NCBI RefSeq assembly: GCF_900148505.1
Contig: NZ_FRXO01000010.1
Span: forward strand, 1 to 64,000
Reading direction: 5' to 3'
Length of the DNA: 64,000 nucleotides
From: Pseudoxanthobacter soli DSM 19599
Lineage (GTDB): Bacteria; Pseudomonadota; Alphaproteobacteria; Rhizobiales; Segnochrobactraceae
A program made the position numbers and the translations under genes. Shown here piece by piece: positions 27,965 to 36,424 of the stretch (positions are counted from its first letter, which is position 1; each line of letters opens with the position of its first letter). The notes beneath the pieces are model-generated. The model was not told the origin of the DNA, made no database searches, and saw only the letters and a list, made by a program, of their open reading frames with translations.

Positions 27965-29233
27965 ATGAAGATCAAAGGCGTCGTCCTTGGCGTTGCCGGC
28001 GCGTTCGCGGTGACCGGTGCGCAGGCTGCGGACCTTCCCGTCGCTGCTGCTCCGGAGCCGGTTGACTACGTTCGCGTCTGCGACGCGTTCGGCACGGGCT
28101 TCTTCTACATCCCCGGCACCGAGACCTGCCTGAAGATTTCCGGCTACCTCCGCGCCGAGTACGACGTGGGTATCACGCAGAGCGACACCGCTTCGTTCGG
28201 CAACCTGCAGTACAACGACAAGGATGTGAACGGCTACCGGTTCCGTGCCCGTGGCAACGTCCGCTTCGACACGCGCACCAACACCGAATTCGGCCTGCTG
28301 CGCACATACATCGAGACCAACTTCCAGATGGACAATGCGAACAGCTCGTCCGTTTGGCTCGATAAGGGCTACATCCAGTTCGGTGGTCTGACCGCTGGTC
28401 AGGCTCAGTCGATGTTCGACTTCTTCACCGGTGTTGGCTACAACTCGATCTACGAGCCGGCCCACTCCGATACCAGCACCAACCTGCTGGCCTACACCTA
28501 CGCCTTCGGCAACGGCTTCTCCGCCACGCTGTCGCTCGAAGACGCCGGCAACCGCGAGACCGCTCTCGTCGACCCGACCGCTCCGGGCACCAACTACTAC
28601 GGTGGCCAGAAGTATCCGGACGTCGTCGCGAACGTCCGCGTCGATCAGGGCTGGGGTTCGGCTCAGATCATGGCTGCCGGCCACTCGGTCAACGTCGACA
28701 CCGCCCTGGCGTCTGTCGGCACCGGCTCCAAGTACGGCTACGCCGTCGGCGCTGGCGTGACCGTCAACCTGCCGTTCCTCGGCGCTGGCGACACCTTCAA
28801 CCTGCAGGGCGTCTTCACCCAGGGCGCCGTGAAGTACGCTTCGCCGCAGTCCTACGCGGTGTTCAACACGGGCGGTGGCTCCACCTACACCACCCAGATC
28901 CCGGACGCCTTCGTGAACCCGTTCTCGGGTGAGGTCGAGCTGACCACTGCTTGGTCGGTTGCCGCCGGCATCCAGCACTACTTCACCCCGCAGATCTACG
29001 CCGCGATCGATGCCTCCTACCTCGGCTCGAACGTGGACCTGCCGACCGCCTCGAAGGTCGACCTGAACAACTACAACGTGACCGGCACCATCGGCTATCA
29101 GCCGGTCGCTGGCCTCGAGTTCGGTGCCGCCCTCGAGTACGTGAACATCTCGCCCTCCAACAACGACCTCTCGGGTATCCTGAAGAGCGAGAACTCCCTG
29201 ATCGGTCTGCTGCGCATCCAGCGCAACTTCTGA
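27965..29233 (+). CDS. Outer-membrane porin of the Rhizobiales type
   Basis: A 422-residue trimeric general porin. The signal peptide MKIKGVVLGVAGAFAVTGAQA is followed by ADLPVAAAPEPVDY. The N-terminal strand VRVCDAFGTGFFYIPGTETC has the two cysteines conserved in this family (Omp2/RopA-like), then LKISGYLRAEYDVG starts the barrel. The protein ends in LRIQRNF, the terminal phenylalanine recognised by the BAM machinery. Codons are strongly biased to C-ending forms, as expected for a highly expressed gene. ATG at 27965 has GGAG eight bases upstream. A strong terminator follows the stop. Confidence 0.95.
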   Translation: MKIKGVVLGVAGAFAVTGAQAADLPVAAAPEPVDYVRVCDAFGTGFFYIPGTETCLKISGYLRAEYDVGITQSDTASFGNLQYNDKDVNGYRFRARGNVRFDTRTNTEFGLLRTYIETNFQMDNANSSSVWLDKGYIQFGGLTAGQAQSMFDFFTGVGYNSIYEPAHSDTSTNLLAYTYAFGNGFSATLSLEDAGNRETALVDPTAPGTNYYGGQKYPDVVANVRVDQGWGSAQIMAAGHSVNVDTALASVGTGSKYGYAVGAGVTVNLPFLGAGDTFNLQGVFTQGAVKYASPQSYAVFNTGGGSTYTTQIPDAFVNPFSGEVELTTAWSVAAGIQHYFTPQIYAAIDASYLGSNVDLPTASKVDLNNYNVTGTIGYQPVAGLEFGAALEYVNISPSNNDLSGILKSENSLIGLLRIQRNF

Positions 29234-29273
29234 TCCAAGCCATCGGCTGAACCCAAGTTCAGCTCTGTTACAG

Positions 29274-29311
29274 GAGCCCGGCGGAGAAATCCGCCGGGCT
29301 CTTTCCGTTTC
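29274..29311 (+). terminator. Intrinsic terminator of the porin gene
   Basis: GAGCCCGGCGGA-gaaa-TCCGCCGGGCTC is a perfect 12-bp stem with a tetraloop, followed by TTTCCGTTTC. It lies 41 bases after the porin stop. Confidence 0.9.
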
Positions 29312-29871
29312 TACGGCCCGTCTCTGTCGCTCACTTTGGAGCCTTCCTGCCCGGCCGGCGCAGAAGCCGCCGCTGGCGAGGTCGATATCGTTCGCTGGTG
29401 CGCCGATCCCCCGTGACGCGACGGCGGTTGCCGGTCGTGCGGCGGATGCGGTCCGCAAGGTGTTCCTTATGTCCGCGACGGTTCCCGGCGTTCAGGAAGA
29501 TTTCCGTGCGGTCCGGGAGCTTGCATGGTCTGGGCGATGCCGCGAATGCCGGTGGCCAACCCGCGTCGCGACGAGCACGGCGGGGGAGGGCGGCCCGGGA
29601 GAGCGCCATGAGAAGGGCGGTGTCGGCGGACACGCCAGACAGCCGGGCGAGGCTTGACCCGGCGGGGAAAAAATCGTCAATCGAAGCCACGCGGACGAGC
29701 CGCGAGATCCGCGGTCCGGAGCGGTTGGTATGCGGCCGGCGGATGGCCGTGACACCGATGCCCGGAGGCGCGGTCGGGGCGCCAGCCGGCTGAAGCATCG
29801 CCACACGCGCCGATGGGCGAGTGATGCGGACGGGCTGCGTCTTGCCAGGACATGATCAGGAGACGACGGAC
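29312..29871. other. Intergenic region before gatB, no supported gene
   Basis: About 560 bases. One minus-strand open frame (29331-29804) is rich in arginine and proline, has no ribosome site and no family resemblance, so I treat it as noncoding. No promoter or repeat was convincing. Confidence 0.45.
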
Positions 29872-31341
29872 GTGCGGGAAGCCAAGGCTGAGAGCCTCAT
29901 CAAGGGGGCGACGGGCGATTGGGAGGTCGTGATCGGCATGGAAGTCCATGCCCAGGTCACATCCGAATCGAAGCTGTTCTCCGGCGCCGCGACGCGGTTC
30001 GGCGCAGCCCCGAATTCCCAGGTCTCTCTTGTCGACGCCGCGATGCCCGGCATGCTGCCCGTGATCAACGAGGCCTGTGTTCGGCAGGCCGTGCGCACCG
30101 GTCTGGGGCTGAAGGCGGAGATCAATCGTCGGTCGGTGTTCGACCGGAAGAACTACTTCTATCCGGACTTGCCGCAGGGCTATCAGATCTCGCAGTACAA
30201 GTACCCGATCGTCGGCGAAGGCGAAGTCGTGCTGGACATGCTGAGCGGCGAGACGGTCGTCGTCGGCATCGAGCGCGTCCACCTCGAGCAGGACGCCGGT
30301 AAATCGCTGCACGATCAGCACCCGACGATGAGCTTCGTCGACCTCAACCGCTCCGGCGTCGCGCTGATGGAGATCGTGTCGAAGCCCGATCTGCGCTCGT
30401 CGGAAGAGGCCCGGGTCTATCTGTCGAAGTTGCGCACGATCCTGCGCTATCTCGGCACGTCGGACGCCGATATGGAAAAGGGCAACCTGCGCGCCGACGT
30501 CAACGTCTCGGTCCGCCGCCCCGGCGGGCCGCTCGGCACGCGCTGCGAGATCAAGAACGTCAATTCCATCCGCTTCGCCGGCCAGGCGATCGAATACGAA
30601 GCGCGCCGCCAGATCGCGATTCTCGAGGATGGCGGTTCCATCGACCAGGAAACGCGGCTGTTCGATGCCCGGCTCGGTGAGACCCGTTCCATGCGGTCGA
30701 AGGAAGAGGCGCACGACTACCGCTACTTCCCCGACCCGGATCTGCTGCCGCTCGAACTGACGGAGGCGTTCATCGCCGATGTCGCGGCGGGCCTGCCGGA
30801 ACTGCCGGACGAGAAGCGGGCGCGTTTCATCGCCGATTACGGCCTCTCGGGCTACGACGCGAGCGTCCTGGTGTCCGATCAGGCCTCCTCGGACTATTTC
30901 GAGGCCGTGGCGAAGGGGCGCGACGCCAAGCAGGCGGCGAACTGGGTGATCAACGAGCTGTTCGGGCGCCTCAACAAGGAAGGGCGCGCCATCGCGGACA
31001 GTCCGATCGACGCTGCCTCGCTCGGCACCATCCTCGACCTGATTTCCGAAGAGGTCATTTCCGGCAAGATCGCCAAGGATGTGTTCGAGATCGTGTGGCA
31101 GGAAGGCGGTGATCCGCGTGCGGTCGTCGAGGCGCGGGGGCTCAAGCAGGTCACCGACACCGGAGCCATCGAGGCGGCGGTCGATGCCGTGATCGCCGCG
31201 AATCCGGACAAGGTGACGCAAGCGCTGGCGAAGCCGACGCTGGCAGGGTGGTTCGTCGGCCAGGTCATGAAGTCGACCGGCGGCAAGGCCAATCCGCAGT
31301 CGGTCAATGCCATCGTGAAGGCGAAGCTCGGCATCGAGTAA
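29872..31341 (+). CDS. gatB: Aspartyl/glutamyl-tRNA amidotransferase subunit B
   Basis: A 489-residue subunit that binds misacylated tRNA and activates its side chain with ATP. The conserved start [20 protein letters not shown] and the blocks [19 protein letters not shown] and [14 protein letters not shown] are diagnostic. The C-terminal YqeY/GatB tail binds tRNA. GTG at 29872 is preferred: GGAG lies nine bases before it and the protein then begins close to the family norm. ATG at 29824 is an alternative with 16 more residues. It stands alone, about 14 kb from gatCA, a split seen in many Rhizobiales. An intrinsic terminator follows. Confidence 0.95.
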   Translation: MREAKAESLIKGATGDWEVVIGMEVHAQVTSESKLFSGAATRFGAAPNSQVSLVDAAMPGMLPVINEACVRQAVRTGLGLKAEINRRSVFDRKNYFYPDLPQGYQISQYKYPIVGEGEVVLDMLSGETVVVGIERVHLEQDAGKSLHDQHPTMSFVDLNRSGVALMEIVSKPDLRSSEEARVYLSKLRTILRYLGTSDADMEKGNLRADVNVSVRRPGGPLGTRCEIKNVNSIRFAGQAIEYEARRQIAILEDGGSIDQETRLFDARLGETRSMRSKEEAHDYRYFPDPDLLPLELTEAFIADVAAGLPELPDEKRARFIADYGLSGYDASVLVSDQASSDYFEAVAKGRDAKQAANWVINELFGRLNKEGRAIADSPIDAASLGTILDLISEEVISGKIAKDVFEIVWQEGGDPRAVVEARGLKQVTDTGAIEAAVDAVIAANPDKVTQALAKPTLAGWFVGQVMKSTGGKANPQSVNAIVKAKLGIE

Positions 31342-31362
31342 GCCGATCCGCGATTTTGGTGG

Positions 31363-31395
31363 AAGGCCCGCCGCGCTCGGCGGGCCTTTTTTTTC
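31363..31395 (+). terminator. Intrinsic terminator of gatB
   Basis: AAGGCCCGCCG-cgct-CGGCGGGCCTT is a perfect 11-bp stem with a 4-base loop and is followed directly by six further T residues. It begins 22 bases after the gatB stop. Confidence 0.95.
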
Positions 31396-31750
31396 GCTGA
31401 GGCGGGTGCGCTGCCGGCCGGCCGTGCCGGTTCAACTCCCGCCGAGTTGGGGCCGATGCCCGGCCATGGCGCCGTGGGGCCTGGCCGGCCGGCGCCGCGG
31501 GTGCAACCCGCGGGCGGACGCCGAAAGTTTGATCTATCCGGGGCACGCGCCAGCCGGCTGGTGCTATTCAGACGGGGCAGCATCTGTCAGCGGTCGGGCG
31601 AGGTTCCCCCACGTGCGCGCGGATATTTGGTCCACCCGTCCGCAAGCGCACATATCGATTGAACCGATGACGGCCAAGCTGCGTTAATGGAGGCAACTGC
31701 GACATGCGGCCGGCCGGCGTCGGCCCGTCCTGGAACGCAAGGAGATGATG
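31396..31750. other. Intergenic region between gatB and the YqjD-like gene
   Basis: About 355 bases without a supported gene. Its right end carries a general-stress promoter candidate at 31660-31685 and an AAGGAG ribosome site directly before the next gene. Confidence 0.5.
31660..31685 (+). promoter_or_regulatory. Candidate EcfG-type general stress promoter
   Basis: TGAAC (31660-31664), 17 bases, then CGTT (31682-31685) matches the alphaproteobacterial EcfG consensus GGAAC-N16/17-CGTT at all but the first base. It lies 66 bases before the YqjD-like gene, whose family is often stress- or stationary-phase-controlled. The short motif makes chance possible. Confidence 0.4.
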
Positions 31751-32107
31751 ATGGCGGATCAAAAAGGCGCGGCCGAAGGCGTGAGCGCGGAAGACGTGGC
31801 GGCCGAGTTCGCCACCCTGAAGGCCGATATTGCACGGCTTACGGAAACGGTTCGCGCCCTTATCGCCAACGAAGCCGAACATGCGGCGGGCACCGTGCGC
31901 GGCCACGCCCGCGCCGCCGCGACCAAGGCGGGGGAGGCGGTTGACCGGCTGGCGACGGAAGGCCAGGCGGCAGCGCGGGAAGCGAAGATCAAGGCCGGCG
32001 AGGCGGCGACGGATCTCACGCATCTCGTCGAGCGCAATCCCATCGGTTCGGTCGCCGCGGCATTCGGCATCGGCTTTCTTATCGGCCTGCTCACGCGCCG
32101 CAACTGA
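31751..32107 (+). CDS. ElaB/YqjD/DUF883-family membrane-anchored protein
   Basis: A 118-residue protein. A long alpha-helical, coiled-coil-like stretch (about residues 15-95, alanine-rich with many charged residues) is followed by one membrane segment near the C-terminus (IGSVAAAFGIGFLIGLL) and the tail TRRN. This matches the DUF883 family; E. coli ElaB and YqjD bind ribosomes at the membrane in stationary phase. Three ATG codons in a row (31745, 31748, 31751) follow AAGGAG; the last has the best spacing. A holin-X-like gene follows downstream, resembling the yqjD-yqjE order of enterobacteria, although a copy of the repeat lies between. Confidence 0.82.
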   Translation: MADQKGAAEGVSAEDVAAEFATLKADIARLTETVRALIANEAEHAAGTVRGHARAAATKAGEAVDRLATEGQAAAREAKIKAGEAATDLTHLVERNPIGSVAAAFGIGFLIGLLTRRN

Positions 32108-32142
32108 GCCGAACGGCGCCCGCATCGCCGCCACGCCCCCGT

Positions 32143-32258
32143 TAGAGCGCTTTCCGATCGGATGGAATTGTCCGGTCGACAAGAAATTGCGCCAGATTCA
32201 ATGGCTTGAGCATATCCTTGTCGTTCAGATCCGTTCGATCTGAACGGGAAATGCTCTA
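32143..32258 (+). repeat. Dispersed TAGAGC...GCTCTA repeat, copy 4
   Basis: A near-complete copy runs from TAGAGCGCTTTCCGATCG to GGGAAATGCTCTA, with inner AAGAAATTGCGCCAGATTC and GGCTTGAGCATATCC. It is more diverged than copies 2 and 5. It lies between the YqjD-like and holin-X-like genes. Confidence 0.88.
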
Positions 32259-32368
32259 GGTCGCCGCCCACGCCCGAGCGGGCTGTGTTCGGCGGCAGGC
32301 GCGGCGGTCTCGGTGGCGGTAGAGCGGATCGCTTTGAGGTTGGGTCGGCCATTCGGTCCGCAGCAACG

Positions 32369-32393
32369 CGCTCCGGATTAAACAGCTTGAGCG
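32369..32393 (+). repeat. Decayed fragment of the dispersed repeat
   Basis: CGCTCCGGATTAAACAGCTTGAGC resembles the inner block CGCTCCAGATTCAAAAGCTTGAGC of complete copies. Nothing recognisable remains of the tips, although GGTCTGACC and GGTCCGGACA-like pairs nearby may be remnants of the right half. Confidence 0.45.
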
Positions 32394-32500
32394 TCGCCCG
32401 GCCGGTCTGACCGTTCGGACCGGACAGGGGATGGGGTTTGGAGGCTGCGGGCTCCTCGGCGGAACAATCATCCGTCACATCGGAATTGGGGATCATCGGC

Positions 32501-32995
32501 ATGACGAAGCAGGGCATGATCGGGCAACTGCTCGGTGCGGCGTTGAACCGGGCGGTCGGACCGATCATCGCTTTGGGTCGGGCGCGCGCCGAGGCCATGG
32601 CGCAGCGCGCGATCACGATTGCCATCGGCATCGCTGTCGGCGGTGTGCTGGCGGCGATCGGCGTCGTTTTCCTTCTGCTGGCGGTGACGATCTACGCGAC
32701 GCCCCATCTCGGGCCGGCCGGCGCGGCGGCTGCGACGGGAGGCGGTGCGCTCGTCGTGGGCCTGATCGTGATCCTTGCGGTGACGTCGCGTCGACGCGCG
32801 CCCCCGCCACCTCCGGCCGCATCGGCGGGGGTCGACGCAGTGTTCGCCGCCGCCAGCGATCTCGGGCGCTCGGTCCGCGAGAAGGCGGAAAAGGTGGCGG
32901 ACAGCGATGCGGCCCGAACGGCGAAGTCGTCGACCGCCGTCGGCTTGGCGCTTGCGGCGCTCGTGGCGGGCATTATCGTCGGGTTGCGGGGATAG
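32501..32995 (+). CDS. Holin-X / YqjE-like two-pass membrane protein
   Basis: A 164-residue protein. Two adjacent hydrophobic segments (about residues 38-62 and 70-95: AIGIAVGGVLAAIGVVFLLL, and the GGALVVGLIVILAV stretch) are followed by a proline-rich linker, a helical region, and a final hydrophobic TAVGLALAALVAGIIVGLRG. The layout fits the Phage_holin_3_6 / putative holin-X superfamily, which includes YqjE. Despite the name, such chromosomal proteins are not known to lyse cells. ATG at 32501 (GGGGA eight bases upstream) is preferred over a TTG at 32438. Confidence 0.7.
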   Translation: MTKQGMIGQLLGAALNRAVGPIIALGRARAEAMAQRAITIAIGIAVGGVLAAIGVVFLLLAVTIYATPHLGPAGAAAATGGGALVVGLIVILAVTSRRRAPPPPPAASAGVDAVFAAASDLGRSVREKAEKVADSDAARTAKSSTAVGLALAALVAGIIVGLRG

Positions 32996-33038
32996 CGTAA
33001 GCCCACTCGGGGTGGGATGGTGTCCCGCGAGAACGCGC

Positions 33039-33154
33039 TAGAGCGCTTTCCGATCTGATGGAATTGTCAGGTCGACAAGAAATCGCTCCAGAGTCAAAAG
33101 CTTGAGCATATCCTTGTCGTTCAGATCGATCCGATCTGAACGGGATATGCTCTA
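33039..33154 (+). repeat. Dispersed TAGAGC...GCTCTA repeat, copy 5
   Basis: A copy runs from TAGAGCGCTTTCCGATCTG to GGGATATGCTCTA. Its last three bases (33152-33154) are, on the minus strand, the TAG stop codon of the beta-propeller gene. Confidence 0.92.
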
Positions 33155-33889
33155 AGCCCGGCGGTTCCTCATGGTGCCCCGGTCCGCGCGCGGCCGGCCG
33201 ATCACCCTGATCTTCCCGCTGTTGCCGCCTCCGCAGAACAACCGGTCTGCGCCATCGGATTCCAGCCCCGAGACGATCTGGCCCACCGGCAAGGCGAGAC
33301 GCGCGGTCACCGCGCCGCTTTCAGGATCGATGCGGCGCACCTCGCTGGTCTCGTCCTCCCACGTGCCATGCCAGAGTTCGCCGTCCACCCAGCTCACGCC
33401 GGTCACGAAGCGATCCGAGTGGACCGTGCGCAGCACCGCGCCCGTTTCGGGATCGATCTGGCAGATCGTGCGGTCGCGATATTGGCCCACCCAGAGCGTT
33501 CCCTCCGCCCAGGCGAGGCCCGAAGCCATGCCACCGCCCGGCGCCGGAATGGTGTTCAACACCGCACCGCTATCGGGGTCGATCTTCCGGATCATGGCGC
33601 CCGCGATCTGGAACAGGTGTGTGCCATCGAACGCGGTGCCGGCGTCGGCCGCGATGTTCAGCGCGCCGGCGATCTCCCCGGTGTCCGGGTCGAGCGCGTT
33701 CAGCCTGTCCCCGGAGGCGAACCAGATGTGCCGGCCGTCGAAGCTGACCCCATGGACGCTGGCGACGCCCGGAAAAGGGCCGTACTCGCGCAGAATCTCG
33801 ATCTCGTCCGTCTGGTTCTCGGCCTCGTCGCGGCGATCGTCCGCCGAAAGGCTTTCGACGTCCCCGGTCCGCTCGTCTCCGGTCGGCAT
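33152..33889 (-). CDS. Beta-propeller protein (YncE / glutamine-cyclotransferase-like)
   Basis: A 245-residue protein made of about five repeats of the form WxxG.LW......I..IDPETG.V, for example DRLNALDPDTGEIAGAL, MIRKIDPDSGAVLNTIP and TICQIDPETGAVLRTV, as in YVTN/glutamine-cyclotransferase propellers. No signal peptide is visible, so it should be cytoplasmic. A catalytic role cannot be assigned. ATG at 33889 has GGAGG ten bases upstream. It lies 141 bases downstream of the HTH regulator gene on the same strand. The end of the protein (GRPRADRGTMRNRRA) runs into the repeat, which supplies the stop codon. Confidence 0.75.
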   Translation of the reverse strand: MPTGDERTGDVESLSADDRRDEAENQTDEIEILREYGPFPGVASVHGVSFDGRHIWFASGDRLNALDPDTGEIAGALNIAADAGTAFDGTHLFQIAGAMIRKIDPDSGAVLNTIPAPGGGMASGLAWAEGTLWVGQYRDRTICQIDPETGAVLRTVHSDRFVTGVSWVDGELWHGTWEDETSEVRRIDPESGAVTARLALPVGQIVSGLESDGADRLFCGGGNSGKIRVIGRPRADRGTMRNRRA

Positions 33890-34030
33890 CTCGCTCGGCC
33901 CTCCCTCGCCAGATCCTCCGGGATCGATCCGATCCGAGGGAGGAGACCATCCGGCAGTTGCCCGCGCCACGGCATTTTGCGCCCGTGGCTTCGGCTCGCC
34001 TGTCGAGCAGAGCGCCCGCCGGGTCCTGCT

Positions 34031-35251
34031 CTATCCGTCCGCGAGCGGTGCCGAGAGTAACATGCTTGTCGGGAAACCCGGCACGGTCGCCATGGTCCAC
34101 CGGCAGGCGCGACCCCCGCCGAACGACTGCACCTTGCCGGCCGCTGCGAGCGCCTCGAGCGCGCGCTGAACGGTTCGGGGACTGATGTGGAGCGCGAGCG
34201 CCAGCGCGGAACTGGACCAAGCTTCGCCATCGGCGAGGAGCGCCAGCACAGCGCCGTGGTCTCCCTCCACCGGCGGTGCAATGACGGCGACGGATCCGGC
34301 GGCGCGCGGCCTCAGCACGAAGCCGCGTCTGGTGGCGCTCGGCGCGCCGAGCGGCGCGAGCGCCTTGCGCAGGCGGCCCATCTCGACACGCAGCCGAGCG
34401 CGATGCGATTCGTCTGCCTCCCGGCCCCGGAAGGCGCGTGCGACGAGCGCCTCTCGCGAGGCGTCGCCCGGCCAGTGCTCGGCGAGTGCCCGGACAAGCG
34501 CAAACAGAACCGGCCGTCCCGCGAGCGAGATGGCGGTCCCGCGCCGCCGCACGGCACCCCGGCAGGCATCGATCACGAGCGCATCGGATGCCAGCAGGTC
34601 CTCCACCTCCGAAAGCGCGAGGTCGCGTTCTCCATCGCGTGAGATCAGCCGGGCGGCGGGGGCGTCGAGCATGTGCCGTGCCCGTTCGACCTCCGCCTCC
34701 AGGGCGGGAATGCGGGCCGCGACGGCGGCATCCCTTGCCCTGTCGAGCGCCCTTCGCGCCGGCTCCGCCTGGATGCGCCGCATGGCGATGCCGGCCGCCA
34801 CGAGCCAGTAGCCGGGTCGGGAGGCTTGGGGCAGCGCCGCGGCATCGAGGGCGGTCAGCATGGCCTCCGCCGCATCGAGCCGGCCGATCAGAAGCAGCCG
34901 ACGTGCCTCCAGATAGCCGGCGTGGGCTGCATTGGCGCTGTCGCCGTGTGCCGCGAGTGCCGCCTGCGCGGCGGGAAGCGATATGGCCGGGTTGGTGAGG
35001 TCTCGGGAGACGAGGGCGATCTCCGCCTCGGCGAGGCGGCAACGCGCCCGTCCGAGCGGTGCGGAGGCCCCGAACGCCTGCGCGGCGCGCCGCAGCAGAG
35101 CCTTCGCCCGCGCGAGGTCGCCGAGTTGCGCCATGGCGATGCCGCGCAGTGCGAGCGCCTCCGGCTCGTCCCGCAGCGCAATCCGCTTCAGCGCCGCGAA
35201 CGGGTCGCCGGCCGCGAGCGCGCGGGCCGCCTGTACCATCAGCGCATCCAT
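34031..35251 (-). CDS. Large helix-turn-helix regulator with TPR-like N-terminal region
   Basis: A 406-residue protein. The first 200 residues are helical repeats of TPR type (AARALAAGDPFAALKRIALR, ALALRGIAMAQLGDLARAKA and similar). They are followed by two winged-helix-like segments: VLFALVRALAEHWPGDASRE (OmpR/SARP-like) and GAVLALLADGEAWSSSALAL with ALHISPRTVQRALEALAAAG (MarR/GntR-like), ending in GKVQSFGGGRACRW. It looks like a sensor-regulator in which the TPR part binds a partner. ATG at 35251 follows ACGGGA. It is divergent from the small membrane protein and DUF899 genes and precedes the beta-propeller gene, so it probably controls this cluster. Confidence 0.72.
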   Translation of the reverse strand: MDALMVQAARALAAGDPFAALKRIALRDEPEALALRGIAMAQLGDLARAKALLRRAAQAFGASAPLGRARCRLAEAEIALVSRDLTNPAISLPAAQAALAAHGDSANAAHAGYLEARRLLLIGRLDAAEAMLTALDAAALPQASRPGYWLVAAGIAMRRIQAEPARRALDRARDAAVAARIPALEAEVERARHMLDAPAARLISRDGERDLALSEVEDLLASDALVIDACRGAVRRRGTAISLAGRPVLFALVRALAEHWPGDASREALVARAFRGREADESHRARLRVEMGRLRKALAPLGAPSATRRGFVLRPRAAGSVAVIAPPVEGDHGAVLALLADGEAWSSSALALALHISPRTVQRALEALAAAGKVQSFGGGRACRWTMATVPGFPTSMLLSAPLADG

Positions 35252-35354
35252 CGCAATCCCGTCACGGTTGTCACTCCCGCCCGGTCGCCCCGCTCGCCTA
35301 GGGTTCATGCGTCGCCGCAGCGCGGCACATCGACAATCGGACGGGAGGCGGCAA

Positions 35355-35666
35355 ATGACAACGGTCCCGGCAGCAGGCGCGGATCGGCGGGTCCCCGGAG
35401 CGGCCGGCAATCTGTCCGGCTGGCTCGCGCTCGCCGCCTCACCGGTCTTCGCGGCCATGGCGGGCATCGCTGCGGGCAATGCCTCTCCCGCCCCGTTCTG
35501 TTCCGCGGGGCAGGGCGTTCTGCCCCTCGACGGCATGGCTGCGATGTACCTGCTGATGAGCCTGTTCCACCTGCCGCCCTGGCTAAAGCTCGCGGCCCGC
35601 TTCAGTCGCAATGACACACCTCCAAACCGGAAGGAAAACGACCATGAACCAGATCGTCTCCCGTGA
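35355..35666 (+). CDS. Small membrane protein, unknown function
   Basis: A 103-residue protein with two hydrophobic segments (SGWLALAASPVFAAMAGIAA at about 21-40, and GMAAMYLLMSLFHLPPWLKL at about 60-79) and a cysteine in APFCSAGQG. GGAGG lies six bases before ATG at 35355. The stop lies 23 bases inside the DUF899 gene, so the two are very likely cotranscribed and perhaps translationally coupled. Similar small proteins accompany this HTH/DUF899 arrangement in some Rhizobiales, from memory. No function is known to me. Confidence 0.7.
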   Translation: MTTVPAAGADRRVPGAAGNLSGWLALAASPVFAAMAGIAAGNASPAPFCSAGQGVLPLDGMAAMYLLMSLFHLPPWLKLAARFSRNDTPPNRKENDHEPDRLP

Positions 35667-36330
35667 AGCCTGGATCGATGCCCGCAAGGCGCTGCTCGCG
35701 CGCGAACGGGCGCTGACGCACGAACTCGATGCGCTGCGCACCGAACGGCGGAACCTGCCGTGGACGCGCGTTGAAAAATCCTATGTATTCTCCGGTCCCG
35801 AAGGCCCCTGCACCCTGGCGGATCTGTTCGGCGATCGCAGCCAGCTTGCGATCTATCACTTCATGCTGACGCCGGGCTCGGACCACATCTGCCCTGGCTG
35901 CTCGTTCATCTCGGACCACATCGACGCCGCGCGGCAGCATTTCGAGCAGGCCGACCTGTCGTTCGCCGCCGTCTCGCGGGTGCCGCTGGCGCGGATCGAC
36001 GCCGTCCGTGCCCGCATGGGCTGGGGCTTCCCGTGGGTCTCGTCGGAGGGAAGCGACTTCAACTTCGACTTCGGCGTCTCCTTCACGCCCGAGGACATCG
36101 CCGCCGGTCATGCGATCTACAATTACGGCACACCGATCCGCCGGAGCACCGACATGTTCGGCGCGAGCATCTTCGCGCGGGACGAACATGGCGCGGTGTT
36201 CCACACCTACTCGACCTACCATCGCGGTGCGGAACTGCTGATCGGCGCCTTCAACTGGCTCGATCTCGCCCCGAAGGGCCGCAACGAGGCGGGTACGATG
36301 AGCTGGGTGCGCCTGCACGACGAATACTGA
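35644..36330 (+). CDS. DUF899-family thioredoxin-like protein
   Basis: A 228-residue protein of the DUF899 family, with a thioredoxin-like fold. The redox motif is CPGCS in SDHICPGCSFISDHIDAA near residue 80; the second half has FPWVSSEGSDFNFDFGVSF and FHTYSTYHRGAE, typical of the family. The substrate is unknown; a dithiol oxidoreductase or reductase role is a reasonable guess. ATG at 35644 is chosen (AAGGA nine bases upstream, MNQIVSREAWIDARKALLAR is the usual start). It overlaps the preceding membrane-protein gene by 23 bases. Confidence 0.88.
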   Translation: MNQIVSREAWIDARKALLARERALTHELDALRTERRNLPWTRVEKSYVFSGPEGPCTLADLFGDRSQLAIYHFMLTPGSDHICPGCSFISDHIDAARQHFEQADLSFAAVSRVPLARIDAVRARMGWGFPWVSSEGSDFNFDFGVSFTPEDIAAGHAIYNYGTPIRRSTDMFGASIFARDEHGAVFHTYSTYHRGAELLIGAFNWLDLAPKGRNEAGTMSWVRLHDEY

Positions 36331-36424
36331 GCCACCGGCAGGACCGGGCACCGGTAGAGCCGGCCGCCCGACCGCCAGCATCCCGGTCGGTGTGCGGTTC
36401 AGTCCCGGCGGTCCCGCCCGTCCG

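Noticed and set aside
29331-29804. Minus-strand open frame of 157 codons between porin and gatB
   Set aside because: Strong Arg/Pro bias, no ribosome site, no family resemblance; it is treated as intergenic.
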